The notes beneath the pieces were generated by a model. The model was not told the DNA's origin. It ran no database searches and saw only the letters and a list, made by a program, of their open reading frames with translations. Positions 46,947 to 56,083 of a DNA stretch of 64,000 bases are shown here, one piece after another; position 1 is the first letter of the stretch; each line of letters starts with the position of its first letter. Location: the NCBI GenBank assembly GCA_905612355.1, contig CAJQRU010000072.1, forward strand, positions 53,185 to 117,184. The letters run 5' to 3'. Position numbers and translations under genes: made by a program. This DNA comes from an uncultured Gammaproteobacteria bacterium. GTDB taxonomy: Bacteria; Pseudomonadota; Gammaproteobacteria; Arenicellales; UBA868.

Positions 46947-48191
46947 TTATCGAGTATAGACGGTATCAGCGCGACCGCCAGCCCAGAGGCCTCGTTCAAC
47001 TTCTGATAGTGTTTCGCCCAGGTCCGACAGATATTCTGGAATGGCCGTGGCGTTGTGGCGATCCAGAAAGAGATGGATGGCCTGCGGTCGCGTGAGGTGT
47101 CCTGTGACCCATCCCCGGGCTAGCATTCCTTCACTGACGGCCATGATGTCAACCTTCGCAGCGGTAAATGCGACCAAGTAGGCGTCGGGGTTTCCTAACA
47201 CACTCAATCCTTGCAGTTGGGTTATACCTCGGACCAATTGGTCTCTCGCCGTCAGGATTTCCGACACAATTTCACGATAACCCGACTGACCGAGGATCTG
47301 AATCATGGCCCATGCCGATGCCAGTCCTCCAGCCGACCGGGACCCCATTAATCCGGCAGTCGAATATCGGCCACCAGGCCAATTATCAAAAGTGTAACGT
47401 TGGTATTGTTCGTTCTTCGCATCTGCCAACAGCAATGCCGAGGCACCCTTATTGGCGTATCCCAATTTATGCAAATCAACCGATAACGAGGTAACGCCAT
47501 CGATCGATAAATCAAATGTGGGGGTCTCGTACCCCAGTTGCTGTGCGAATGGCAGAACGAATCCCCCGTGACATGCATCTACGTGGAGCCATAGATCACT
47601 TTCCTTCGCAATATCCGCCAGTTCATCAACTCGGTCCGTTACCCCAAACGGAAAAGAAGGGGCGGAAGCGGCCAAGAAAACAGTGTTGGGTCCGACTGAT
47701 GCTTTGATTTGTTCGGGATCCGCCCGAAATACCTGGCTCGACGCAAGGCGTATGGCCTTCGCTCCCATCAGGTGGGCAGCTTTGTCAAAACCTGGGTGAG
47801 CAGCTTCAGGAATGATCAGATCAAACGGGGCCTTCTTGCCAATGGACTTAGCGCGGTTAAGTGCTGACTTCACTGCGAGCAACAAACTCTCAGTGCCGCC
47901 TCCGGTCAGGTTTCCTGTGCCGCTCGGCGGGGCCTTGAACAGTCCCAAAAGGGCGCTGATTATCTCTTGTTCGATCTGCACGAGCCCAGGAAAAATTCGC
48001 CCCGCATAAAGTACATTGTGGTTTTGGTACACCCCGGCAGCTTGATTAGACGCATCGACAATGTCGTCCCCGCCGAAATAACTTCCGCCAATGAACATCT
48101 TCTTTGCGTGCCATGGAGTATCTGTTTCTACATATGAACGTAGCCTGCAGAGGACTTCATCGACGGTTTGACCTGAATCCGGGAAAGTCAT
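46947..48191 (-). CDS. PLP-dependent decarboxylase/lyase, sphingosine-1-phosphate lyase-like
   Basis: 'GNLTGGGTESLLLAVKSALNRAK', 'LWLHVDACHGGFVLPFAQQLG', 'LSVDLHKLGYANKGASALLL'. Confidence 0.88.
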   Translation of the reverse strand: MTFPDSGQTVDEVLCRLRSYVETDTPWHAKKMFIGGSYFGGDDIVDASNQAAGVYQNHNVLYAGRIFPGLVQIEQEIISALLGLFKAPPSGTGNLTGGGTESLLLAVKSALNRAKSIGKKAPFDLIIPEAAHPGFDKAAHLMGAKAIRLASSQVFRADPEQIKASVGPNTVFLAASAPSFPFGVTDRVDELADIAKESDLWLHVDACHGGFVLPFAQQLGYETPTFDLSIDGVTSLSVDLHKLGYANKGASALLLADAKNEQYQRYTFDNWPGGRYSTAGLMGSRSAGGLASAWAMIQILGQSGYREIVSEILTARDQLVRGITQLQGLSVLGNPDAYLVAFTAAKVDIMAVSEGMLARGWVTGHLTRPQAIHLFLDRHNATAIPEYLSDLGETLSEVERGLWAGGRADTVYTR

Positions 48192-48532
48192 TCCTTTGTT
48201 TCCAAGTTGTCGGTGTTGATCTCGACTTCCAGATCAAGAATCAGGAAGCTCCAGGATTTTCCGTGTCCATCTAGATTTAGCGATTCGTTTACCCCGCCTT
48301 CCAGCGCTCGGTCCATGACGACGTTAAGTCCATGAACTTTGGGCAATGGATAACAGCGCACCGCGCCTCGCACAAGATTGCCGAATTCAGATTTCAACCG
48401 TTCCGGTGTGATCTGGCGAATCAGGATCGAATAGTGTTTCGGTTCATAAACAAAAACCCCCACGTTGGAGCGATTACCTTTGTCGCCAGCACGCGCGTGG
48501 GCAATGTGTCGCAGGCTAGTTCGGCCCTTCAT
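48188..48532 (-). CDS. AtuA C-terminal-like small protein
   Basis: 'RTSLRHIAHARAGDKGNRSNVGVFVYEPKHYSILIRQITPERLKSEFGNLVRGAVRCYPLPKVHGLNVVMDRALEGGVNESLNLDGHGKSWS'. Confidence 0.85.
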   Translation of the reverse strand: MKGRTSLRHIAHARAGDKGNRSNVGVFVYEPKHYSILIRQITPERLKSEFGNLVRGAVRCYPLPKVHGLNVVMDRALEGGVNESLNLDGHGKSWSFLILDLEVEINTDNLETKE

Positions 48533-49917
48533 ATTTGAATAAACTCAACGGTCGTTTTAACCCTATCGCGCTCCAATAAGGCCGAGTACGTCAACACACT
48601 CGGTGTGATGTGGCCTCGATAGCCGGCGCCGCCTGCTGGGCCACAACACAGTAAAGCTTCCATCTCCCACAAAACATTAGCCGCTTCTTCGGGATCCGGC
48701 GTACGTAGCGCACAGCGCAGGCGAATATCCTTTGAATCCGGACTAAATTTACCCGCGCTGGCATGTAATGAAGCCGCGCCAATTAGGTCTATTCGTCGTT
48801 CGCTCACGCTCCCATGCACGCTATCCAGCCGCTGATTAATAACTTCTCCGGCCAGTTGCGCTCGGCTGAGAGCGCCAGGTCCGGCATACGAGACTTCGGC
48901 TTCGGCAAGGTGTCCTCCATCAAAAGCCACCGTCACTTTCAGTGTCTCCGTTCTTGCGCGACCTTTTGCTCCACAGACCATCACTCGGTCATTCCCTTGA
49001 TCATCCAGTTCAACCATGGAGAAATCTGCGATCACGTCAGGTGTGATGTAGGCGGACGGGTCGTGAACTTCGTAGTACAGCTGTTCTTTGACTGTTTGGC
49101 GATCAACTCGGCCACCCGTCGTCGGTAGTTTGGTGATCACCACTGAACCGTCAGGTGAGATTTCGGCGATTGGAAAACCGACCCTGGCCAACTCGTCAAC
49201 CTCTTTGAAACCGGGGTCAGCAAAGTAGCCACCCGTTACTTGAGCCGCACATTCCATTAGATGGCCAGCAACCGTGCCATTGGCGAGTTGTTGCCAGTCA
49301 TGATTGCTCCACCCAAAGTGGGCTTGCATTGGGGCGAGGAACAGTGAGGGATCTGCGACCCGCCCGGTGATCACAACGTCAGCTCCCCTCGTCAGGGCAG
49401 GGGTGATGCTTTGGGAGCCTAGATAGGCGTTAGCACCGATCATAGGTCGGCCAATTTGTGCAACAGTGCATTCGGGTTCGATAAGTTCTACATCTGGCGT
49501 GATCAGGTGGGTTACGTCGTCCCCGAGAACCGCGGCAATATTGAGGTGTCCCAGTTGGCATTGGGCGGCAATCTCGCTGGTCCGTACCGCCGCGGCCAGT
49601 GGGTCGGCTGCTCCCATGTTGGTTATCAGACAGGTATTGTGGCGACTGCATAAGGGGAGTAAATGGTTCATGCGTTTTACGAGCAGTGGGTTATAACCGT
49701 TGCCGTTAGCCAATTGCATGTCGCGATGCGCAAAGGCCAAAGTTCGTTCACCCAAACACTCGAAAATAATGGCATCGAGTGAGCCGTGTTCGACCAGTTC
49801 CATTGCAGGATCGAGTCGATCAGAAGAGAAGCCAGCGCCCGTTCCAATACGCAAAATGTCAGTGTGATTAGGCATGGTGTTGGCAGCGGAATTAATAGAG
49901 TGCGAAACCCGAAACAA
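48529..49917 (-). CDS. Acyclic terpene utilization AtuA-like protein (DUF1446)
   Basis: 'LRIGTGAGFSSDRLDPAMELVEHGSLDAIIFECLGERTLA', 'ADVVITGRVADPSLFLAPM', 'MECAAQVTGGYFADPG'. Confidence 0.9.
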   Translation of the reverse strand: MFRVSHSINSAANTMPNHTDILRIGTGAGFSSDRLDPAMELVEHGSLDAIIFECLGERTLAFAHRDMQLANGNGYNPLLVKRMNHLLPLCSRHNTCLITNMGAADPLAAAVRTSEIAAQCQLGHLNIAAVLGDDVTHLITPDVELIEPECTVAQIGRPMIGANAYLGSQSITPALTRGADVVITGRVADPSLFLAPMQAHFGWSNHDWQQLANGTVAGHLMECAAQVTGGYFADPGFKEVDELARVGFPIAEISPDGSVVITKLPTTGGRVDRQTVKEQLYYEVHDPSAYITPDVIADFSMVELDDQGNDRVMVCGAKGRARTETLKVTVAFDGGHLAEAEVSYAGPGALSRAQLAGEVINQRLDSVHGSVSERRIDLIGAASLHASAGKFSPDSKDIRLRCALRTPDPEEAANVLWEMEALLCCGPAGGAGYRGHITPSVLTYSALLERDRVKTTVEFIQI

Positions 49918-50056
49918 TCTTATCTGCTAGACTGTTTCCGAGTTACGATCGGTCGGCATTTAAGGGAGGTCATGATCATGACTGGTGAGGCAATTTTTCC
50001 CAAGGAGAGGGTGTCTCTTGAGCCCACCTTACCGGCTAAGCGTGCGAGATACTACA

Positions 50057-50100
50057 GCCAGGAAAACAATTTTTATTTTTCCTGGCCTGGGGTTCCAGGC
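50057..50100. repeat. Two adjacent perfect inverted repeats: GCCAGGAAAA-N10-TTTTCCTGGC and GCCTGG-N4-CCAGGC
   Basis: Read directly from sequence. Confidence 0.7.
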
Positions 50101-50226
50101 AATCACTCACACAGCCATCGCTCAGGATTGCCTGTTGTTCGTAGCCACAAACGAGCCACTTCTCTCTCTGGAGCGTTTGTGGCCACCTAGGTTTGGTGAT
50201 GACCGCATGGAGGCAGTGCATTGACC

Positions 50227-50256
50227 ATCGAACGAAATCGAACGAAATCGAACGAC
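50227..50256 (+). repeat. 10-bp tandem repeat (ATCGAACGAA x3, last copy with one mismatch)
   Basis: atcgaacgaa|atcgaacgaa|atcgaacgac read directly. Confidence 0.95.
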
Positions 50257-50674
50257 AGTTTGGACCGGTGTTAAATCGACCAATAACGGAAAACACCTCG
50301 AGCCACGCCGTCGTATTTTCCAATCACGCATTAAATGGCAGCACAAATATTCTGCCAACGATTAATTGCACGATTAATACGTTAGAACCGGGTCGGGACC
50401 AACGTCCACATCGACACAATGGTGTGGCCGTTACACTCAGCCTCCAAGGGGAAGGCGTTTATTCAATGATTGAAGATCAACGGGTGAATTGGATTGAATA
50501 CGGGGTACAGATTACCTCGGCTGCTTTTCTGCATTCGCACCATAATCGGGGTGGTGCACGCATGCGTTCTCCAATCATCCAGGATGGAGCATTGCACTGT
50601 TACACGCGAACCCCCGGATTCAGTTGGACTTAATAGATCATGAATTTCTGATGCGTCTCTGAGTTATCAATCCA

Positions 50675-51814
50675 TTGAGTGATCAGGTACAGGAACAGTT
50701 CGGATGGGGCTTTTCAAGCGTCACCGATTGGCATGATGCAATTGATGCCTGTTTGGAAACCACAACGCTAGGACAGTCAGAGGCGAACCTAGGCTTTGTT
50801 TATGTTACCAGTGAGCACGTCCCAGCACTTGAGGCGATTGTTGAGTACCTGAAAGTCCACAGCGGGATAGACCACTGGGTAGGCACCAGTGGCATTGGCA
50901 TCGTGGCCTGTGATACGGAATGCTACGATTCACCGGGAATTGCCATGCTGACGGGTGTCTTTCCAACGGATGGGTTCCGAGTCCTTTCAACAGTGGTTGA
51001 TGCTGCGTCGGAATGCTCAAAGGATGTGCAGACCTGGTGTGCGAACAACTTCAGCACCGTTGGCATTGTTCATGCGGATCCGCATAACCCACACTTGCAG
51101 CAATTGATCCCAGGTCTTTCTGACATCCTTGGTGGGGGGTTTCTCCTCGGAGGGTTGACCTCGACTTCTGGCGAGGAGCACCAACAGGTCGCCGATGGAC
51201 TAACGAACGGTGGCATCTCTGGTGTTCTTTTTTCGGAGAAAGTGTCAATAGCCTCCGGACTGAGTCAGGGATGCAGTCCGCTTGGGCCCAACAGGACGAT
51301 TACTGAATGCGATCGAAATCTTATTGTGCGCATTGATGATCGTCCCGCATTAACGGTCTTTAAAGAAGATATCGGCGAACCTTTTTCAAGTAACCTCAAT
51401 CGTGTGGGCGGTCATATATTTGTGGGTCTGTCGGTTACGGGGTCCGATACCGGTGATTATGTGGTCCGAAACTTAATTGGTATCGATGTTGAACAGGAAG
51501 TGCTTGCTATTGGCGAGCATGTTTCCCCTGGTGAGGTTATTGTATTTTGCAAGCGAGATGCGGACACGGCACGCAAAGATCTGATTCGAATGGCTAAAGA
51601 TGTACGCCGCCGAGTCGGGAATAAGACACCTAAAGGCGGCCTTTACTTCTCTTGTTTGGGGCGCGGGCGCCATACCTTCGGCCCTAATTCTGGGGAAATG
51701 AAAATCCTTAGCCAGGAATTAGGAGATGTCCCGCTGGTGGGGTTTTTTGCAAACGGGGAAATCTCGCATAATCGCCTGTACGGATATACTGGTGTTCTAA
51801 GTCTGTTTTATTAA
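50675..51814 (+). CDS. FIST-domain sensory/signalling protein (TTG start)
   Basis: 'GFVYVTSEHVPALEAIVEYLKVHSGIDHWVGTSGIGIV', C-terminal 'GLYFSCLGRGRHTFGPNSGEMKILSQELGDVPLVGFFANGEIS'. Confidence 0.88.
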   Translation: MSDQVQEQFGWGFSSVTDWHDAIDACLETTTLGQSEANLGFVYVTSEHVPALEAIVEYLKVHSGIDHWVGTSGIGIVACDTECYDSPGIAMLTGVFPTDGFRVLSTVVDAASECSKDVQTWCANNFSTVGIVHADPHNPHLQQLIPGLSDILGGGFLLGGLTSTSGEEHQQVADGLTNGGISGVLFSEKVSIASGLSQGCSPLGPNRTITECDRNLIVRIDDRPALTVFKEDIGEPFSSNLNRVGGHIFVGLSVTGSDTGDYVVRNLIGIDVEQEVLAIGEHVSPGEVIVFCKRDADTARKDLIRMAKDVRRRVGNKTPKGGLYFSCLGRGRHTFGPNSGEMKILSQELGDVPLVGFFANGEISHNRLYGYTGVLSLFY

Positions 51815-51869
51815 TCCTTTTAAAGGCAAAATTAAGCGTGTAGAACGCGTCAATACGTGGAGAGAAAAC

Positions 51870-53216
51870 TTGGATAACAACACTGAAACTTCATTGCTTC
51901 ATCGTGACGCAGCCCACTTAATTCATCCGCTTCATAGCCCGAAGGGCCACGTTGGCGGAAAAGTGTGGGTTGGGGGTAAGGGTGCTTTTCTGATCGACGC
52001 TAATGGCGATCGTTTCATTGATGGTCTTTCGGGACTGTGGAACAACACGGCGGGAAATGGGCGATCTGAATTGGCCGATGCAGCGCATCAGCAAATGACA
52101 GATCTGGCTTATTCCTCTGGATATACCGGGAGCTCTAATCCGCGCGCAATTGAGTTGGCCGAGCGTTTGGCGGCAATCACTTATCCGAACATTAACCACT
52201 TCTTTTTTACGTCCGGTGGTGGCGAGTCGACGGACAGCAATATTAAGATGGCGCGATATTACTGGAAGTTAAAAAACAAGCCGAACAAAACCAAAGTGAT
52301 TTCTCGTATTTGGGGTTATCACGGGGTGACCTTAGCGGCGATGTGTGCCACAGGGATTAATAGTTACTGGCCCATGTTCGAACCCAGGATTCCTGGATTC
52401 GTTCATATTCCCTGTCCGGATCCTTATCGATATCGGTCCAGTGATTCTTCTGTCAGCGTTGGGATCGCAGCGGCGAATGAACTTGAGAAAGCCATTCTAG
52501 AAGAAGGCGCTGACAGCGTCGCTATGTTTATTGCAGAACCCGTGCAGGGAGCCGGGGGGGTCATCGTTCCGCCGGATGATTACTTTCCTCGAATACGAGA
52601 GATCTGCGATCAGTATGAGGTTTTGTTAGTTTCTGATGAAGTCATCACGGGATTTGGTCGAACCGGCACCATGTTCGGGCTTGAGCATTGGGGGGTTAAA
52701 CCTGATCTGATCCAGTATGCCAAGGCAATTACATCGGGATATTTCCCATTGGGTGGTATTGGAGTCAGTGATGAAATCGCACAGACGATGGAGGACAGTG
52801 GTAAACCCTGGATGCATGCCTATACTTATAGCGCGCATCCAACCGGTTGTGCAGTCGCTCTGGCTATGCTGGATATTATTGAAACTGAAGATTTCCCAGG
52901 GCAGGCAAAACAAAAGGGCGCGCGATTGCTCGCTGGACTTCGTTCGGCGTTAAGCGGTCATCCGCATGTCGGTGAAATCCGAGGTCTTGGCATGATGTGC
53001 GCTGTCGAGTACGTTAAAGATACGGCGACGGGCGAGATGTTTCCGGCTGAAGACGCAATTGGTGCTCGCATCCATGAGGAGACCGTTGCGCGAGGAATGT
53101 TCAGTCGCGTGCGGGGCGATGTTTATGCATTGGCGCCGCCCATCGTCACAGAAGAGCAGACCTTGGATGACATGGTTGGTATTCTTGCCGATGCGACTCG
53201 GGCCGTTATCGGCTGA
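51870..53216 (+). CDS. Class III aminotransferase (omega-transaminase type)
   Basis: 'FFTSGGGESTDSNIKMARYYWKLK', 'VSDEVITGFGRTGTMFGLEHWGVKPDLIQYAKAITSGYFPLGGI'. Confidence 0.95.
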   Translation: MDNNTETSLLHRDAAHLIHPLHSPKGHVGGKVWVGGKGAFLIDANGDRFIDGLSGLWNNTAGNGRSELADAAHQQMTDLAYSSGYTGSSNPRAIELAERLAAITYPNINHFFFTSGGGESTDSNIKMARYYWKLKNKPNKTKVISRIWGYHGVTLAAMCATGINSYWPMFEPRIPGFVHIPCPDPYRYRSSDSSVSVGIAAANELEKAILEEGADSVAMFIAEPVQGAGGVIVPPDDYFPRIREICDQYEVLLVSDEVITGFGRTGTMFGLEHWGVKPDLIQYAKAITSGYFPLGGIGVSDEIAQTMEDSGKPWMHAYTYSAHPTGCAVALAMLDIIETEDFPGQAKQKGARLLAGLRSALSGHPHVGEIRGLGMMCAVEYVKDTATGEMFPAEDAIGARIHEETVARGMFSRVRGDVYALAPPIVTEEQTLDDMVGILADATRAVIG

Positions 53217-53287
53217 ACAGCACTGTCATGCAGGTAGCTGGCTGTCATGATTATCATGGCAGGTGCTGTGGTCGCGTCTGCTTGTCG

Positions 53288-53728
53288 ATGCCAGAGGGTC
53301 AATCGGGATTTGAAGTTTATTTTCGTTCGGTCATTCGAAAGGAAGAGTCTCACCTGTTCGAGTGGCAATCGTGCGATGACACTCCAGCTGATTTTGACAA
53401 TCGATTAGTTAATAGTGGAATCGAGGGCGTTGGATTCATTACGGCCTTTCCACACATCACGAAGGTCTTTGGATATTCACCCCAAACCGAGACGGTAGTG
53501 GATGTGGGATATCTTGATACCCACTCATTTGAGCGGGTTTCGAGTGACCGGGGTGAGAGGCGCGACGAGCATGCATGCTACGCAGAGGCCGTCATTGTGG
53601 TTGATGAATATCATGCGGGGGCTGCGGCTAAGACAGCGCCCGATGATCTGAAAGACTTCAGTAGATCTATCGACTATTTATTCGCTCGGGCTGGAAAACT
53701 CGCCAACTATTGGAACCTCGCCCAATGA
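53288..53728 (+). CDS. Protein of unknown function between two class III aminotransferases
   Basis: ORF with Met start at 53288; ATGA overlap with the downstream aminotransferase supports translation. Confidence 0.6.
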   Translation: MPEGQSGFEVYFRSVIRKEESHLFEWQSCDDTPADFDNRLVNSGIEGVGFITAFPHITKVFGYSPQTETVVDVGYLDTHSFERVSSDRGERRDEHACYAEAVIVVDEYHAGAAAKTAPDDLKDFSRSIDYLFARAGKLANYWNLAQ

Positions 53729-55110
53729 GCGTGCCCTTAGATCCTAATTCGTGGGAAGGGCGAGCAATGCATGCTGTTCTGCCGGCATTTAGCGATGTTA
53801 CTACGCTGAAAGGGCGGGGCCCCCTCGTTCTGGACCACGGTGAGGGCATTTATGTCGTTGACGTTCATGGAAAGCGCTATCTTGATGCCAATTCGGGTCT
53901 GTGGAATTCGGTCGCCGGATTTAATCATCCTGTATTGATCGAGGCGGGTTGCAGACAGTTTCGTCGGTTCCCTGGCTATCACACATTTTTTGGTCGTATG
54001 AGTGACGTCACTATTGAACTGTGCGAACGACTGATAGCAATTTCGCCCTTTGAGTCGGGGCGAGTTTTTCTCACTAATTCGGGTTCTGAGGCGAATGACA
54101 CGGTGGTCAAAATGCTTTGGTTGCTCGCGACACACCAAGGCCAACCACAACGACGGAAAATATTAACGCGGCTCAATAGCTACCATGGCGTGACGGTTGC
54201 GGCAGCGTCGATGACAGCGAAGCCCTATAACGCAGCTTTTGGATTGCCATTGAAAGATTTTATTCACGTTGACTGCCCGCACTATTGGCGTTATCGAACA
54301 CTCGATGAAAGCGAAGAACAATACTCGCAGCGTTTAGCGGAGCGACTTGAGCGTGTGATTCTTTCCGAGGATCCGACCACTATCGCGGGTTTCTTTGCGG
54401 AGCCAGTTTTAGGGGCCGGCGGGGTCATTCCTCCGCCTGCGGGCTATTTCCCCGCGATTCAGCAAGTGCTGTGGCGCTACAACATCCCCCTGATTGCGGA
54501 TGAGGTCATTTGTGGGCTGGGTCGAACGGGGGTGTTATGGGGTTCGGAGCGTTTCGATCTGGAACCGGACATCATCGTCGCATCCAAATGTATTACCGCG
54601 GGTTACTTTCCGATGGGTGCTGTCATCGTGAAACCCTCAGTAGCCGATGCATTGAATGCTGCGATCGCCGAACAGGAGGAATTTGCCCACGGGTTTACTT
54701 CCGCCGGACACCCGGTAGGTTGCGCAATTGCCTTGAGCGCGATCGAACTCATTACGACTGGTGGCTTGTTGGAAAACATTCAAGCATTGTCTGGACAATT
54801 TGAATCGGGTCTCGCTGCGTTCGCGTCTCACCCGCATGTCGGAGAGGTACGCACCGCCGGATGGATGGGTGCTTTAGAGATGGTCGAAAACAAAGAGACC
54901 TGTACGCCATTTCCAGCGGCATTGCGCGTCAGTGAGCGAATTGCTAACGCGGCGCTTGATGTAGGCCTGATTTGTCGACCACTTGGCCAGGCGATTGTGA
55001 TTTGTCCTCCTTTTATTATGACAGCACACGAGCTGCACACGATGTTTTCGATGCTCGCCGACACGCTGGAGTGCGTTTTTGATGCTCTAGCGCACTCAAG
55101 TCAAATGTGA
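53725..55110 (+). CDS. Class III aminotransferase
   Basis: 'FLTNSGSEANDTVVKMLWLLAT', 'IADEVICGLGRTGVLWGSERFDLEPDIIVASKCITAGYFPMGAVIV'; ATG at 53725 overlaps upstream stop. Confidence 0.95.
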   Translation: MSVPLDPNSWEGRAMHAVLPAFSDVTTLKGRGPLVLDHGEGIYVVDVHGKRYLDANSGLWNSVAGFNHPVLIEAGCRQFRRFPGYHTFFGRMSDVTIELCERLIAISPFESGRVFLTNSGSEANDTVVKMLWLLATHQGQPQRRKILTRLNSYHGVTVAAASMTAKPYNAAFGLPLKDFIHVDCPHYWRYRTLDESEEQYSQRLAERLERVILSEDPTTIAGFFAEPVLGAGGVIPPPAGYFPAIQQVLWRYNIPLIADEVICGLGRTGVLWGSERFDLEPDIIVASKCITAGYFPMGAVIVKPSVADALNAAIAEQEEFAHGFTSAGHPVGCAIALSAIELITTGGLLENIQALSGQFESGLAAFASHPHVGEVRTAGWMGALEMVENKETCTPFPAALRVSERIANAALDVGLICRPLGQAIVICPPFIMTAHELHTMFSMLADTLECVFDALAHSSQM

Positions 55111-55956
55111 TCGTACGGTTTGTTCCTTTCTCGCGTTGTAGGTCGCGGAGATCACGATGATGCCGCCACCGAGCCAAACCCAGAAATTGGGTTGCTCACC
55201 GAATAAAAATAAACCCATTAAAGTTGCCCAGACCAATTGTAAGAAGGTGATCGGCTGCAGCGCGGAAATTTCAGCACTTCGAAAAGCCCGTGTCATGCAG
55301 TAGTGACCGGCAGTGGCAAAAACCGCACATAAAAATAGCCACGAAAGCTCTTCCAGGGTGGGTTGACGCCAAATTGCGATCGCAGGAAGGGTCAAAGTGA
55401 GTGTGCAGAACACCGACAGCATCAACAAGATGTGTCCATTAGACTCACTTCTTGTCAGGTTTTTAGCAATCAACATAGAAACGGCAAAAAGTGGGGCGGC
55501 CACTAATTGTGCAATGGCACCCAGATCGATGACCCGAAAACCAGGCTGAAGAATGATCAAGCCTCCCGCAATGCCTAGGGCGACGGCAATAGCGCGATGC
55601 CGGTAGAAATGCTCTTTGAGAAATACGCTGGCGCCAATGATAATAAACACCGGCGTCATAAAGCTGAGCGCCGTGACTTCGGCAATCGGAAGCCGCATCA
55701 TGGCAAAAAACCAAAGCATAATGGCGATCCCATGCGCGACTCCCCGAAATGCATGCAGTCGCAATCGAGCAAATGGGATTCGCAATAGACTGGCGCGCAG
55801 GCAGAAAGGAATGATGAGGGCTACACCAAAGGCATAACGAAGAAATGCAGCCTGAATGGGGTGCATTTCTGAGCCCAAATAGCGCACCACAGCAGTCACG
55901 ATGACAAAAAGGACAGTGGTCGCTACCATCCATAGAATTCCTGCTTTATTTTTCAT
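55096..55956 (-). CDS. EamA/DMT-superfamily transporter
   Basis: Ten hydrophobic segments; 'MHPIQAAFLRYAFGVALIIPFCLR', 'LQPITFLQLVWATLMGLFLFGEQPNFWVWLGGGIIVISA'. Confidence 0.92.
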   Translation of the reverse strand: MKNKAGILWMVATTVLFVIVTAVVRYLGSEMHPIQAAFLRYAFGVALIIPFCLRASLLRIPFARLRLHAFRGVAHGIAIMLWFFAMMRLPIAEVTALSFMTPVFIIIGASVFLKEHFYRHRAIAVALGIAGGLIILQPGFRVIDLGAIAQLVAAPLFAVSMLIAKNLTRSESNGHILLMLSVFCTLTLTLPAIAIWRQPTLEELSWLFLCAVFATAGHYCMTRAFRSAEISALQPITFLQLVWATLMGLFLFGEQPNFWVWLGGGIIVISATYNARKEQTVRSHLT

Positions 55957-56083
55957 TGAATCGGACGGAAGACTTCATAGGGGCTCTGCGAACTATGTGT
56001 CGGCATCATTTTTTGGGTAGCGAGATCGTTTAGTATATTTTAGAGGTGATACCCATTTAACGTTTGAGACATGACTCATACCC

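Larger units (their letters stand above)
49978..50633 (+). pseudogene. Degraded cupin (gentisate 1,2-dioxygenase-like) gene: apparent internal deletion, TGA nonsense codon and 10-bp duplication frameshift
   Basis: Frame 2 'LLFVATNEPLLSLERLWPPRFGDDRMEAVH*PSNEIER'; frame 3 'SNEIERQFGPVLNRPIT...NTLEPGRDQRPHRHNGVAVTLSLQGEGVYSMIEDQRVNW...HSHHNRGG...IIQDGALHCYTRTPGF'. Confidence 0.75.

Noticed and set aside
48591-49696. Small ORFs inside the AtuA-like gene
   Set aside because: Alternate-frame ORFs without domain signal
50227-50256. Short repeat considered as CRISPR or iteron
   Set aside because: Contiguous 10-bp units with no spacers and located in a pseudogene; best explained as a tandem duplication
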